Origin: Trema orientale
Lineage: Eukaryota; Streptophyta; Magnoliopsida; Rosales; Cannabaceae
Direction of reading: 5' to 3'
DNA length: 64,000 nt
NCBI GenBank assembly: GCA_002914845.1
Contig: JXTC01000135.1
Coordinates: 239,205-303,204, forward strand
Shown here: positions 37,485 through 50,058 of the stretch, piece after piece
Position numbering within the stretch: the stretch's first letter is position 1
How the letters are laid out: each line of letters begins with the position of its first letter
Notes under the pieces: model-generated
The model's database searches: none
The model's input: the letters and a program-made list of their open reading frames with translations, nothing else
What the model was told of the DNA's origin: nothing
Position numbers and translations under genes: made by a program

Positions 37485-37800
37485 TGTTGGATCATAAGGG
37501 ATTGTTTAGCAAATATAAGAGGATTTAGCAGCTGGTATTGTGTAAATACCAGTTGTAGCTTCTGTTTTTCTAAAAACCAGAGGGGACAAACTCGCCACTT
37601 GGCAGAGTGTTCCCCTCTCAATCATGTTCCCCTCTCAATCATCACTTTTTATTTCTTTAATCATCACTTTTTATTTCTTTGTTCCCCATGCTAATGATTG
37701 TCTTAAAGCCTATAAATACTACTACATTCCTCTGCAAAATGGGAGACATTTTTCTAGCCCTTTTTTAGAGTATCTCTTAGTTCCAAATAGAGGTGGCAAA
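37485..37800 (+). mobile_element. possible LTR (U3 and TATA region)
   Basis: TGTTGGATCATAAGG is a plausible LTR start. Two short tandem duplications follow (GTTCCCCTCTCAATCAT and CATCACTTTTTATTTCTTT). A TATA box lies in CCTATAAATACTAC near 37711, and a transcription-start-like CTCTGCAAAATGGGAGACA follows it. It then runs into the assembly gap, so an LTR end cannot be shown. Confidence 0.4.
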
Positions 37801-38059
37801 ACGGGCCGGGCCAAACGGGCCGGCCCGCGGCCCNNNNNNNNNNNNNNNNNNNNNNNNNNNNNNNNNNNNNNNNNNNNNNNNNNNNNNNNNNNNNNNNNNN
37901 NNNNNNNNNNNNNNNNNNNNNNNNNNNNNNNNNNNNNNNNNNNNNNNNNNNNNNNNNNNNNNNNNNNNNNNNNNNNNNNNNNNNNNNNNNNNNNNNNNNN
38001 NNNNNNNNNNNNNNNNNNNNNNNNNNNNNNNNNNNNNNNNNNNNNNNNNNNNNNNNNNN
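37790..38059. other. GC-rich repeat edge followed by 226-base assembly gap
   Basis: AGGTGGCAAAACGGGCCGGG and similar GGGCC/GGCCCG repeats reach the gap at 37834-38059 (all N). Such GGGCCGGCCCG blocks recur in plant genomes and often collapse in assembly. Frames crossing the N run are meaningless. A related ATGGGCCAATGGGCC block is at about 54571. Confidence 0.8.
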
Positions 38060-38900
38060 CGTATGATCTGTTTTTAGCCACTAAAAGTTATTTTAATTCT
38101 CTGTTTTGTTCTACTAGACAGCCCAGAAATGATTTTAAACCTCCTGTGTGTTATCTAAAAGCATGATTATACATTAAATATTTCATTCCAGTACTTTATC
38201 TACGGGCTGGACACCTGTATTCCAACATTGCATGCATGATCAGCTCGGTTTTGTCACCAACAGCAGCTATAAGTTCCTTTTTTGGATCTAGTATCCTTTA
38301 AGCTAAGTTTTCATTTCTCTCGTTTACTTAAAATATTGTTTTTATCTATGTATATATTTAAAATAGCAGCTGATCATCATGGGCATACATATACATCTTT
38401 AGTTTGATCACTAAAGGTTTATATGTTATGCTTTGTACACTTAAGCTCACAATAAGTATGATCTAATTTTTGGTCAGCTTGTAAAGAGCAACTTTTCTTT
38501 AACTTCATCACCATCAATTTCTTATTTCTACAAACATGCATATACATTCCTCATTCCATCTTCAAAGAACTCTATAAATGTTGAGCCATTCAAAGGCCCC
38601 AACATAAGTGTTCTTGGTAATTTCAATTATTATATAGCTGATTATTTATCTTCTACTTTTAAATATTTTATGATCAGATTCTTTTTTAGCATTCTAATAA
38701 TCTAACCCAAGCCATATTTCAGCTATTTTACATTATAGTATTTAATATTTTTCAATATATAAATTGTCTTGCATTTCAATCCACTATGGTTCAGTTATCT
38801 ATTTCAGTCTGATTAGTTACCAAGTTATGAATATTTTTTCTTTTAACTAACCTAACTACCTTCCTATATATACATATATATATTAGCTTAGAGTTTTATT
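38060..38900. other. non-coding sequence, probably 5' LTR body of the gag element
   Basis: AT-rich with no open frame of note. If the repeat at 38901-38978 is the end of a 5' LTR, this stretch would be LTR body. No LTR start was found; it may lie in the gap. Confidence 0.35.
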
Positions 38901-38978
38901 ATAAATTAAGCAGTCATAATATTTTGAGTAACGCACAAGTAAACTCATAATTTTATTAGACAGGAATTACCACGAACA
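38901..38978 (+). repeat. 78-bp direct repeat, left copy (putative 5' LTR end)
   Basis: Matches 39965-40042 with three mismatches by hand alignment. It ends CCACGAACA. GCGACTCCACTGGGGA begins 8 bases later, which resembles the primer-binding sites of plant Tat/Ogre-type gypsy elements. Confidence 0.7.
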
Positions 38979-39156
38979 TATTTAAAAGCGACTCCACTGG
39001 GGATGGCCAAGTAAGATTATATCTTCTCAATGTTTATAGAATTCTGCCTTGTATCTTTTTCTTAGAATCATTTTCATCTTTTCGTTTGCATAATACTTTC
39101 TTCAGTTTTAACCTCTCTAATCTGTTTCTACAAAATTTTCTTTAAGAGAGGGAAAC

Positions 39157-40014
39157 ATGGTTAACCCACCAAACCCACCACCTATTCCACCATCTTTACC
39201 ACCACCACCACCTTTACCACCAACAAATGTTGAGAATTCTGTTCAACAGAATGATCAAATGAGTAGAATGATGGCGATTTTGGAAAGTCTTCAACAAGAT
39301 GTCGCCATGTTGAAGAGTAGGAACGGAGCGTTGAATGAAAATGGGAACACTGGTTCTCATGTTGGTCCATCTAATCAGAATATAGCAGGATCAAGCACAC
39401 CATTAGTCCAAGCAGAAACTCCTGCTACTTATCTTACCCCAGTCACAATGGCATCTCCAGTAGACACTTTTTTTACAACAACTCTTGGAATGGGCCCCAA
39501 GTATCTCACAAAAGAACAAATCCTTAGATTGCTCAAAACAGATTCAACCAGTAAAGAGGTTAACAAGGTCAAATTCCAGCCACTTTATCCAGCTCGCATA
39601 TTATCCAAGTCTTATCTCAAGGATTACATCAATCCTAGGTTTAGGAAGTTCGATGGCAAGAGGGGAAATGCTAAAGAACACGTGACAGGACTCATAGATG
39701 ATTTAGGGAGCTATGCTGAGGATGAAGATTTAAGAATGAGAGAGTTCTCTAAGTCTCTTATAGATAGAGCCTACTCTTGGTTTGCTGCTTTGCCAGCTGG
39801 TAGCATCAAGAATTGGGATGAATTAGTGGAAATCTTTTGCACCAAGTTTTTTGTCTCAGAGTCCAAATACACTCTAACTGATCTTAATTTTGAGAAACAA
39901 AGGAGTGATGAATCTTTGAAGGCTTATGTCAATAGATTCAAGGAAAAGGCTCTAGTGTTTTATGATAAATTAAGCAATCATAATATTTTGAGTACCGCAC
40001 AAGTAAACTCATAA
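39157..40014 (+). pseudogene. Ty3/gypsy gag fragment joined to LTR sequence
   Basis: The open frame of 285 codons starts with a Pro-rich stretch. It then has a coiled-coil-like segment (MSRMMAILESLQQDVAMLK), and a retrotransposon gag capsid domain from about residue 150 (YINPRFRKFDGKRGNAKEHVTGLIDDL, AYSWFAALPAGSIKNWDELVEIFCTKFF, YVNRFKEKAL). The last 16 codons are not gag: they lie in the right copy of the 78-bp repeat. This means everything from the rest of gag through pol has been deleted to the 3' LTR. No zinc knuckle, protease, reverse transcriptase or integrase remains, so it is a non-autonomous relic with an intact short frame. Confidence 0.82.
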
Positions 40015-40042
40015 TTTTATTAGTCAGGAATTACCACGAACA
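39965..40042 (+). repeat. 78-bp direct repeat, right copy (putative 3' LTR end)
   Basis: Second copy of 38901-38978. It begins inside the gag frame and ends CCACGAACA, after which similarity stops. This suits the end of a 3' LTR. Confidence 0.7.
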
Positions 40043-40743
40043 GACGTTTATAAATATTCGCTATTAATAAGGATACAGTAAAACTTACCATATGCTTGCG
40101 TCGAATTACATGCAATACGCAATGAATGCCTAGTATGAGGAACGTTCTATGCCAATAATTTAATAATTGGCATAAATAATAATTGAAAGTCATAAATAAA
40201 GTCAACTGAAAGTCATAACTGAACATTCTAAAAATAAACAAGATTATTAAAATTGGTGTTTGACTTAGAATTGGTGTTTAACTTAGAGAGTATAAATTTA
40301 TTAAGAATCCTAAATCTGAAAATCAATATTGATAATAACCAAAACATAAAGAATAAAATGAAACAATGTAATTATTCCTTATTAAAAAATAAAAACGTAA
40401 ATGTGTTCTACGTTTCAAAAAAATATATATATGAATGAATTCGGAGAAGCAAGAATCACCTAAACATTAATAAAATAATCTTTCTATTGAGTCGGCTGTT
40501 TCATCGAGTAAAATATTCACAAAGCTTCAGCAATACCTCTATACGACCAAAGCAATACCTATATAGCAACTTTTTCTTTTCTAAATTTCTACGTAAGCAT
40601 TAATAAAGATAAGAAAATAAGAAACAAAAATTAGAAAAGAAAAGGAAAATAGTAAAGCTTGTTTGGCAACATTTATATTTTTTTCCTAGTGAAAAGACAT
40701 CTTCACCACCCATTTCACTTTAAAAACACACAAAAAAAAAAAA
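40043..40743. other. AT-rich intergenic region, nothing recognised
   Basis: Contains short local repeats (AAAGTCATAA; TTGGTGTTT(A/G)ACTTAGA) and one 61-codon frame without features. No gene is supported. Confidence 0.4.
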
Positions 40744-40912
40744 GATGGCTACGGTAGGGGCGTCCCTACGTAGGTTCATGCCTTAATTATCGTTGAATGG
40801 GAAACTGTGGGGAATAACGGGAATCTGTAGAGAATCTATTTATATACAGATTCCCATCCAACGGTGAATAGACAGGGCCCTACGTAGAGGCGCCCTTACT
40901 GTAGACGCGCCC
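40744..40912 (+). mobile_element. 169-bp-family MITE, copy B
   Basis: Same orientation as copies A and D. Starts GATGGCTAC(G)GTAG and ends TACTGTAGACGCGCCC. The CCTACGTAG palindromes and the inner GTTGAATGGGAAACTG / CAGATTCCCATCCAAC arms are present. It lies about 250 bp past the 3' end of the GlnRS coding region. Flanks are A-rich, which hides any target duplication. Confidence 0.85.
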
Positions 40913-41166
40913 AAAAAAATATATATATATACAAATGTTGTCTACCTATAACTACTTGAAAAAATAAAACATAAAATAAAATAACGGAGAAGCAAGGAGG
41001 CAAAAGGAAATCAATCACCTGGAAGAAACACAAATAAAAGAATCTTTCTATTGATTGCAGGTTAATTGTTTAAAATGTTCACACAAACTTTCACGTATGA
41101 ATGGGATATACTTTATACCAACAGTAGTTTCTGTTTGCCTAAGGCAATCCATTTCAATTGCACTTG

Positions 41167-44100
41167 CTATTTTCCACCCTTATTGTAGCTGTCTCGAAGA
41201 GTGACTGTCCGGTTAAAGACCAGCTTTTCAGGAGTTGAATCCTTATCTACAACAAAATACCCTAGAAATGCAGCAGATACATACACATGGTCAGAGTCAA
41301 AGCACTCTACGTTATAGCCAACTGGAGTTTTTAAATCAAAATCAAAGAATCTAGAAAAGCCTAAACTGATGAACTCACATGACCCCGCAACACAAACCAA
41401 TACGAAAGAAAACTCTATTAAATTCAAAACTCCTATTAAATTCCAAACTCTATTAAATTCATTATTTTCTTTTCTTTTTTTTTCTTTTTTTTTTTAAGAA
41501 AAAAAAACAAAAGTGAGTATTTTCCCCCACTTCAACCTAGCTAAGCCAATACCTTCACCGGTTCAAGGTCCCTGAACCGAATAACCACTAGTTACTCTTT
41601 CCAAAACTCTATGGATCACAGACTAAACTTGGTAGTTGCAGACAGATTGCACAAAATGAGGGCTTCATGAACAAGCTCATTCCAAATTTTTCCAGAAAAA
41701 TTTAAATAAATAAAGCTCTTTCCAAATTCAAGAGGGGATGTATCTTAACTACTGCAGAGAAAAATCTGTATCAAGCTTTTTTCTTGCAACGTTTCGAAAG
41801 GATATAATGACTCAAATCATGGAAGAACTAGATCGATGAATATCTTTCATGTCACGCAATGTACACCTAATTTATTTTCATGATTAAAAGTCAAACATAC
41901 TCAACGAAATTGATAACAAGCAAGGATTAAGGAAATTACCAAGCCTTTCAAACTGAAATTTATCACCAACAGCTGCAGTCCCAAGTGAGGATACAGCATA
42001 TGCATTAGGTATAACAACTTTGGATTGTGGATTCAAATCAGCAAGCCAGTCCTCAAGTTCAGCAGGATTCTAATGCAGTGTGGGGGAAAAAAATAACTTT
42101 AATTTAGTTTCTTAGGTGAAGGAAAGCGTCAAAAGAAGAAATGCATCTGAAAAGGTTTTCAACCTCAGAAAGGAACAATTTGTCAAACAATCTAACTTCA
42201 ATGTTGAGTGGGTCAACCCCTGGAGAAGGCTCTGCAACCCAATGGAGGACACCCTGTACAACATTTAAAATAAGGAAGAGTGAAAAATCACTAACAAGCA
42301 CCAGTCAGTTTGGTACTGTAATAGAACCCTTCAAACAAAAATCTGATAATAACAAAGGACCTTTGGCTTTGTCTTCTTAGAAGGATCATACTCTGCCCGA
42401 ATTTCAAGAACAGTTTCTTTATCATCGTCGAAGATAACGTCTGTGCATTTAATAGGGAATGCGTATCTGAATTCATCAAGAAGAAATGTCAGCAAAAGCC
42501 TACATATCCTTTAAGCTATGTTTGGTAGAGAAAAAAAAATAGGATGGGAGAAAAAATTAGAAGGGAAAGAAAATGTGTAGGATGGAAAGGAAAGTGTGTT
42601 TCCTTCATGGTTGTTTGGTATGAAGAGAGGAAAGAAAACTGACTTGTTTGAAAATTTCGATATAATGATTTTAGAAATTAATATACAAGGTTAATTTAGT
42701 AAATTTATCTTTGTGGTTGGCTAAAGTGTTTTTTCTTCTACTTTTCTCTCCAATTTAGAGTGGAAAATTTTTATAGGCCCCACCTCACTTTTTTGTGCTT
42801 CCCTTTTCTCCTCCATTTTCTCTTCCTCTCCCTTTTCCTTCCTATCAAACAACTAATTTTTCCTTTTTCCTTCCCATTCTTCCTTCTAACCTCTCCTTCT
42901 TCCCCATTTTCTCTCCTACCAAACATAGCCTTAGTAAATACGCAAGCACTGATGTTTAAGAGTATATGTACCTGAGTAGCACAGATTTACCAGGAGCGAG
43001 CCCATAATAATCTTTGGAATCTTTTGTCCGAAAATCAGAACTTTCAATATATACCACATTGGAAAACGGAACCTAAGGAGAAAGAAGGAAAGCAGTTACA
43101 GATTAGAACATTGACACCTGTAGAAGATTCTAATTAAGACTAAACAATATTAGAACACTAAGGACCTGGAAAAAATCGTATTTAGACTCGATGATAAACA
43201 AATATATTGCAGCTATAACTGAAAGTGTTATGCTCACATATGAAAAACTTTAATCATCATAAGCAACTGACAAACAGTTGAGTGACAAGTTCACTAAGTG
43301 AGGCTAAACGTACTCATCTAATGAAACTAAAAGACACAGGACCAACATAAATAAATAATATAGAAGGTCAACGTAGTTTTGCAGATTGATTAAGAAATAT
43401 TAGCACTATCCACTTGAAATAGAAAATAATACTTCCAGTTTTGAAACCTAAAGTCACCTTGTAGTAAGCAGAGACATCATCGGCTTGGACATCAGGCCAT
43501 TTCCTAGCATCAAGGTCCAGTGTACTGCCCACTTCTAAGTTGGTAATAACAACCTTTGAATACAATTAATTAGTGTTAATAACAACCTTTGAACACAACT
43601 TATTTGTCCTACACAGATACAAGGCATATCCCAGTGGAAAACAAGGGCAAACATCAACACCTTGAGAGGATTCAACACGACCATCGTGCGAGGAGCTGTT
43701 TTGTTCAATTCTTCTCTTATATGATACTCCAGGCGATCCACACGGATCATACTACAATCACTGTAGCACAGGGAATGAAAGTACGTTAAACAAGAAAGGT
43801 TTCAGCATGATAGTCTCAGATGTCTTTATGTTATGCCCAAAACAAATATACTGAACCTTCTAGTGATTCCAATTCCTCTAACAAAAGTGTTTATTGCAGT
43901 TGAAGTCACACCCCTGCGTCGTAAGCCAGCTAATGTCATAAGGCGAGGGTCATCCCAACCATCAACCCATTTCTCTGTCACTAATTTATTTAACTGCAAC
44001 AGGATAGCATATGGAGTAAGTGGGGGCAATTCCAACATAGTATGTCATAAATGTCCGTCGCTACACTTGGAAATCTACTCTACAGGTTTCACTCACCTTG

Positions 44101-47100
44101 CGCTTCGACATGACAGTGTTACTGATATTTAAACGTGAATACTCCCAAACGTACGGCTGGTAAAGGCCCAGCGAATGCAACAACCAGTAATACGATGCAC
44201 GCCGTGTCTCAAATTCGAGGGTACAGAGCTACAAATAATTTTGACAGACTATGATTAAAAGATCAAAGACAACCATAAGCATGTGTGCACACAATTCTTT
44301 CAAGGTAAGGAAACTACAAGTTGTGTTCATAAAGCACATAAGAAGAATATGTAGTCTACCCACTACCTGGGATCTCGGTCCTGGGTTCGAGTCACACCGG
44401 GGGTAGGCGTGAAAACCTATTATCCCTAATGGGGTGGGATGGGGATTGGGTAGTAGTAGGTATTTTCCTTTAATTTGTAATAAGTGGAGGTCATTAGTTA
44501 AGTCCCACTTTTTTTTAAAAAAAAAAAAAAAGAAGAAGAATATGTAGTCTATAAGAAGAATCTTGAACATATATTCATAAATGAATTTACAGTACTCCGG
44601 CACCAACCAGCTAACAAGTATACGCATATACGCATAAGAACCTAGCAAGTAAAGGTAAGCAAAAGCTAAACGGATGAAGGGAATGAACTTTTCTATATTT
44701 TGTTAAGAGATACAAGCCTATAACCGAAAGTAAACCTAAAAACATATTTCCTAATGCAAACAACGAAATAAGACAACCAGAGAAAAGGTCTTCATAAATT
44801 AACAAAAGAAAAGAAAACTTCCAGTAATAACGAAATACAATGTATAGGAGATTTTAGGAAGGAAGAGATGGCATTTCATTCAATTAAAAAAAAGAGACGG
44901 ATATGTCATCTTACTTTTGCTATAAATACGTTTTCCAATCCACGTCAACGAAAAGATACACAAACCAATGTGTACATTTTGATAATCCGACAAAGATGGT
45001 TTACCTTATTGCTAGATAATGAGCCAAGCAAAATAATTTTTTTTCCCTTTTCTTTTGATAATTGACAACAACACACTATCAATGGGCTCGAGCTAATTTT
45101 CAACTTATTGAATAAAATTGGGCTATTGAACTACAAAAATGAATTGAATACCCAAACATTTTACCAGAACTCTGATAATAAGTTACTGCCGCAGGATGAG
45201 CAATTCCTCAACACAAAACACAATCCTTACTGGATGCATTCTAGAAACCCATCCCTCCCACTTACATCCAACAACCACTTAAGTCCAACATGGAAAACCA
45301 TTAATTATCTCGTACTAGCCTAGTAACTGTGTTTACAGAGCACGATATATATGATTCACCACAACCAGCATAGCTAGAAAATGAAATTCAGCATGGACGG
45401 AAACATAACAATAAACATATGTTACTTTCTAGTATTTCAATAAGACTCAAAAAGTATACTGTTTCATTAAAACACATATACCTGACATGCTTGAATCTGA
45501 ATGTTAAGAAAGGATATATATAAGTACATTCAGTGTGTGCGTATATATGTACGAACATGATCTATAAGGAATTTAGACTAATACCAATCAAACGAAATAA
45601 ACATACCGAATGAGTGACATTCTCAAGAGAATCCACAATGCAATGAGCATAGTCATAACTTGGATAGACACACCACTTGTCTCCAGCATGCGGATGAGGA
45701 GTAAACTGGAGAACCAAAAAGTCATATCATAAAAATAATAATTATACAAGTGTTTAGGAAAGAAGTAGTGAGGGCATGTCACCACTTGCCTTGATTCGAT
45801 ACGCAATAAGGTCATACATATTATAATTATCACTCTGCATGTCTTGCTTCATTCGAAGTGTTGCTTTTCCTTCTTCAATGAGACCTCGTCGCATATCCTC
45901 GAAAAGTTTCAAAGATTCAGCAATAGGCCTGTCTCTCCAAGGACTATTCACCTTGTTTTCCCTATACTTCTTTACCTCCTCAGGTGTCTATAACCAATTT
46001 TTTCACAAATATTAGATTTTTTCTCAGACCAAAACCAATAGTATGAAAGACAAACAAAATTTGTGTACAAGTAATACAAATCATGAAAAAATTTCACAAA
46101 AATTACCGACTATAATATCAGTATAATATCTTCAAAGTTCATACTCATGCCAATTTAATAAAAAAAAAAAAACACACACACACACACATACACACACGCA
46201 CAAACACACACGCATCCTAGAGGGGATACAACCTAGTTTATAATTCATACTGGTGTAAATTGAAGAGAGGTTTTATATATATATATATATATATATAATT
46301 TAAGAAAAAGAAAACTCCAAATCTTGAGTATATCAGGCCATGTAATAGCCCTTGCCCACAGATTCTGTCATGGGACATTCACAAAGGGCATTCGGGTGGC
46401 ACAAATAGGAACAAAAAGTAGTCCATCAGGAAGTGGGGAAAAAAATGTAGGGAAAACGAAAACCAGCACACTTTTTTACAAGAAACAAAACTTTTATTGA
46501 TAAAAAACCAGAACATTGAAGAAATGCTAATTTGTAGATTGAGTTTTTAACTAGTAAGGAACAACACCTGATGATCAACATAAGCATGACCCCTTCGTAT
46601 CAGCTCCACAGCCAAATCATACAAATCTTGAAAGTAATCACTGGTATAAGTAATCTGGAAAAAGAACAAATATTATCATCTGCATAAAAACAAGAGCAAG
46701 TCCATTAATGTAAACCATCAGTTATACCTTGAAGGGCTCCCAACCCATCCACTTGACAATCTCTTCAATATGATCAATATATTCTTTCTTCTCAGCTTCA
46801 GGATTCGTATCATCATACCTAAATAGACAGAGTGCTCATTAAATCTCAAAAACAGTAATATATTATCTAGCAGTAGCAACCTTTATGTCTTTAACTACAT
46901 GAAACATAATTTAAATATTTTGAAGGAAGAATGGAAATTCCACAGCAATTATTAAGTGAAAACTATGGTCTCCAACTGAATAATATGCTTCCTACCATAA
47001 AGTTAAATATTATAATAGGCTTTAGATAAAAGATCAGTCATTGCATTTTTTTTTTTCTTTGTATGATCAAGAAAATGTGTTTTACCTTCAGGTATTACAA

Positions 47101-49715
47101 ACTAGATACTTTTCTTTTTTCCTCTACGCAATAAAATTAAATACACAGGCAAAGACAAAAAGAGTATTCCCACCTTAGGTAGCATCCTCCACCTCTATCT
47201 TTCGCCAGGCCGAAGTCCACAAACATTGCCTGATTAACAATGTCAAAATATAGTTAGATTTCAAATATAACCCATTTCAAGGAACTAAAATATAAAGCTA
47301 AAACAGAATGACTTAAAATTTGAGATTCCAAATATAGGTAGAATAAGAAGAATAACCATTTACAAGGCAAAAAAGTATTAAGCTATAAAAGAAAGATTTA
47401 TAACTTGCCTTGGCATGACCTATATGTAGATAGCCATTTGGTTCAGGAGGAAAGCGAGTTAAAACTCTCCCTCCTGTCACTTTCAAGTGTTTTTCAAGCA
47501 GCTCCTTCGTATTGCAACATCTCAAGATAGAACCATCACTAAAGAAAACTTCGGTATGTACCTAAAAATGACAATAAAACTAGGTAAAATCAAAACTTTA
47601 TGCTTGTACGGAAGGAAGAACCAACAACTCAACGAAAGTCGCAGCTAAGGTAAAGTGTCAATAAAATATGTTGGGACCAAACAATGAAATTCATGACAAA
47701 AGGAAGACACTAGTTTAATCCTAGTTTTAAAAATGGCCTTACAACCTCTCAATACAAGTGGCTGGTAAAAATTATAAACCAGAAATGATTTACAAAATTA
47801 CCACTAACAAGAATTAGGTAAAAATTCTAAACCAGAAATGATTTACAAAATTACCACGGACAAGAATTAGAAAAACCAACTCAGTAATGTATTAAGTACA
47901 ATAAAATTTACAGTGATCTTAAAGAGATAGCAAATTGGACTGCAATAGACGACTATCTATTGCTTCAATTCTTTGTTGACCAAGAAGAGCCTAACCAGAA
48001 ATATTGCCACTGCTAAACATATAACACAGTTACTTCAGAGTTCAACAAAGAACAATATTTATTTTCTTTAAGGTAGTAACATACCTTGAAGTTTTCCTCT
48101 GGTTGAGGGAATATCAAGAAGGGATTAATCTCCTCTTCAGATGGTTGTTCTGGAGTAGAAACAACAACACTTTTTTCCTAAAAAGTATAAGAGAGAGAGA
48201 AAGTTATTAGTCATATATGATCAAAAAGGTAGCTGAGAAAAAATATCATGAATTAGCGAACCTCAACTTTAGGAGTCTTCTCTTTCTTCTTCTTGGGAAC
48301 CTTTTCATCATCTGCTGCAGTCCTTTCACCAAGTAATTCATATAGTTTTGCATCAATGAGTTTCTGTAGTAAAAACAATGAATAAGAAACATTTTCAGTT
48401 GAACAATTTCTAAACTATATATAACGCTCATATAAAAGTAATAAGCAGTGTCACCTTCACAATTTTTGGATCAGCCCATGGATGCCTCTTACGAAGGTGT
48501 GCAAACAAATCACCCACTAAAGACAGCAACGGAATGCGAAATTTCAGTAGTCACAATGAATTATTAATCATTATAAAATAAAAAATACACCAAAGAAAAT
48601 CGCTAATACGGAAAGTGCTAAGAGACTCAAATAAAAATATTAAAAACATAGCAACACGAAACTGTCTACTCAAGAGAGTGAAAATACCGTTTGTTCGATA
48701 GCGTTGCTCCAAAATGGCACCCTTATTTTCTTCAAAAACCTCATTTACAGACTTTTCAATTTCTTCTGCTGAAACCTCAACACCTGCTTGGACATACAAA
48801 TGAGCTATTGGTATCTCTAACTATAGAAGTAAACTGACTTCACACAAAGTACTCTGACCACATATACGACGCCACAATTGGACCACATAAACAATCGATA
48901 TATTAAGTAACATTTAAGTCAGACTGTGTTTGCATCAAATGCCAAATAAGAAACACGTCTTACTATTTCACCAACGAAGTCATGTGTGTACATATGTAAG
49001 TAAATTAGTCATACCTACACCACAAGCCAGTTCAAAATCTTCCAACTTAAAATTTTCGGAGGCAGTAGCAGCCAAAAATGAGAATGCTGCCTCCAACTGA
49101 GCTGGTGTTTTAATCTGCAAGCAAATGAGAGAAACTTTGTATAAAAATTTTTCTTCTCCTAAAGAAAACATTCCCAATATTTCCATTAAAATTTGTCAGA
49201 AAAACAAACATTGTGTAATGTGTAGCCCACCTTTGAGGAAACAACATATTCCAACAAGGTTGGGCGATGGACAAGGGCATTCGTTGGATACTTGGTGGAA
49301 ACCTGTTACAAACGTAATAAATAAGATAAAATAAAATATAAAATCTAGAAATCAAAACTAATTTATATCTATATGTATATATATATACATATACATATAT
49401 AGAATAAACATATTCTAGTGATTAAAAATTGTATTTATACCGAGTACAAAAGATTGCCAACAGTGCGATCACATCCATGGGTAACATCAGCCTGAAAATG
49501 AGAAATACAGATTCAAGTAATTTGTCCAAAGACATTAAAAAAAAAAAAAAGGGTAAGAGAGAGAGAGAGAGAGAGACCTCGTGAATAACGGCAGTAAGAT
49601 TTGAAGTTACTTTGGAGTTGGCGATGGTGTTTCGAGCAGTTCGCTCATCCAGTCCGATACTGAGAAAGAGCTCCAAGTTCTTCTCCTTGTCGGAGCTGTT
49701 CTCCTGCCCCGGCAT
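41167..49715 (-). CDS. OVA9: glutaminyl-tRNA synthetase (glutamine-tRNA ligase), cytosolic type
   Basis: 23 coding exons, listed 5' to 3' on the minus strand: 49715-49578, 49491-49441, 49302-49231, 49114-49015, 48783-48688, 48516-48455, 48363-48262, 48177-48085, 47561-47409, 47229-47174, 46818-46728, 46654-46568, 45987-45790, 45705-45607, 44228-44097, 43993-43857, 43760-43661, 43553-43458, 43072-42972, 42466-42361, 42253-42164, 42069-41940, 41261-41167. All phases agree: 2385 nt, 794 aa, the usual plant length. The enzyme charges tRNA-Gln with glutamine using ATP. Residues 1-240 are the eukaryote-specific N-terminal RNA-binding part with a Lys-rich linker (KVPKKKKEK). The class I core has HIGH at 284-287 and MSKRK at 506-510, and the anticodon-binding beta-barrels end in SYNKGGK. 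Introns after 47409 and 45790 begin GC, the rest GT. No transit peptide is evident. Confidence 0.96.
42514..42930. mobile_element. Tourist-like MITE in GlnRS intron 19
   Basis: The 417-bp element has ends AGCTATGTTTGGTAG and GGCTATGTTTGGTAG (right end complemented) and the TTA target duplication (42511-42513, 42931-42933) typical of PIF/Harbinger. The interior is purine-rich on the left and pyrimidine-rich on the right, so it could form a long imperfect hairpin in the intron RNA. Confidence 0.85.
43544..43593 (-). repeat. duplicated 3' splice site of GlnRS intron 17
   Basis: The 17-bp block TAATAACAACCTTTGAA occurs exactly at 43544-43560 and 43577-43593. It spans the intron-exon junction of exon 18, so the intron carries two identical acceptors 33 bases apart. 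Use of the distal one would put an in-frame TAA in the message. Confidence 0.85.
44359..44532 (+). mobile_element. 5'-truncated SINE in GlnRS intron 14
   Basis: Contains a B-box-like GGGTTCGAGTC near its start and a run of about 15 A at its end. The 19-bp direct repeat AAGAAGAATATGTAGTCTA flanks it (44340-44358 and 44533-44551). The A-box region is missing or unrecognisable. It lies antisense to the host gene, in the largest GlnRS intron. Confidence 0.8.
46165..46305. repeat. CA and TA microsatellites in GlnRS intron 12
   Basis: An A-run followed by CA repeats with ACACGCA variants at about 46171-46213, then a TA run at about 46275-46298. Confidence 0.85.
47764..47871. repeat. 54-bp tandem duplication in GlnRS intron 8
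   Basis: Units start at 47764 and 47818 (GGTAAAAATT.TAAACCAGAA, ending CAAGAATTA) with very few differences. Entirely intronic. Confidence 0.85.
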
Positions 49716-50058
49716 CCTATTCCTATCCTATCCTTCCAAACACAGTTCCCTGCAAAAATTTATATATATATATGACTATATATATATATATGCTCAGGTT
49801 TTGTAGTGCGTGCTCTCCAAATCTTCAGTTGCTTGCTCGATTTATTCAAACAGGGATTCAATATAGATCATCGAATGTGTTGTCAACGGAAGTGAGGTAG
49901 AAATGGAGTCGGCTTAGGGTTTTAGGCTATAGCTCTAGGCTACGTCGTTTCGCACTTGCTTAAATTCTGCCCCTTTTTTCTTTTACTTTCCTTTATTTTT
50001 ATTTTGAGAGTAAATTCTTATGCTCCTTTTAAAAGTAAAGATAAGATAACAAGATATA

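Noticed and set aside
37624-38166. Frames of 94-180 codons across the gap
   Set aside because: They consist mostly of N-derived unknown residues.
44359-44532. A tRNA gene in GlnRS intron 14
   Set aside because: Only a B-box-like motif is present, without a foldable acceptor or anticodon arm; the A-tail and target duplication identify a SINE.
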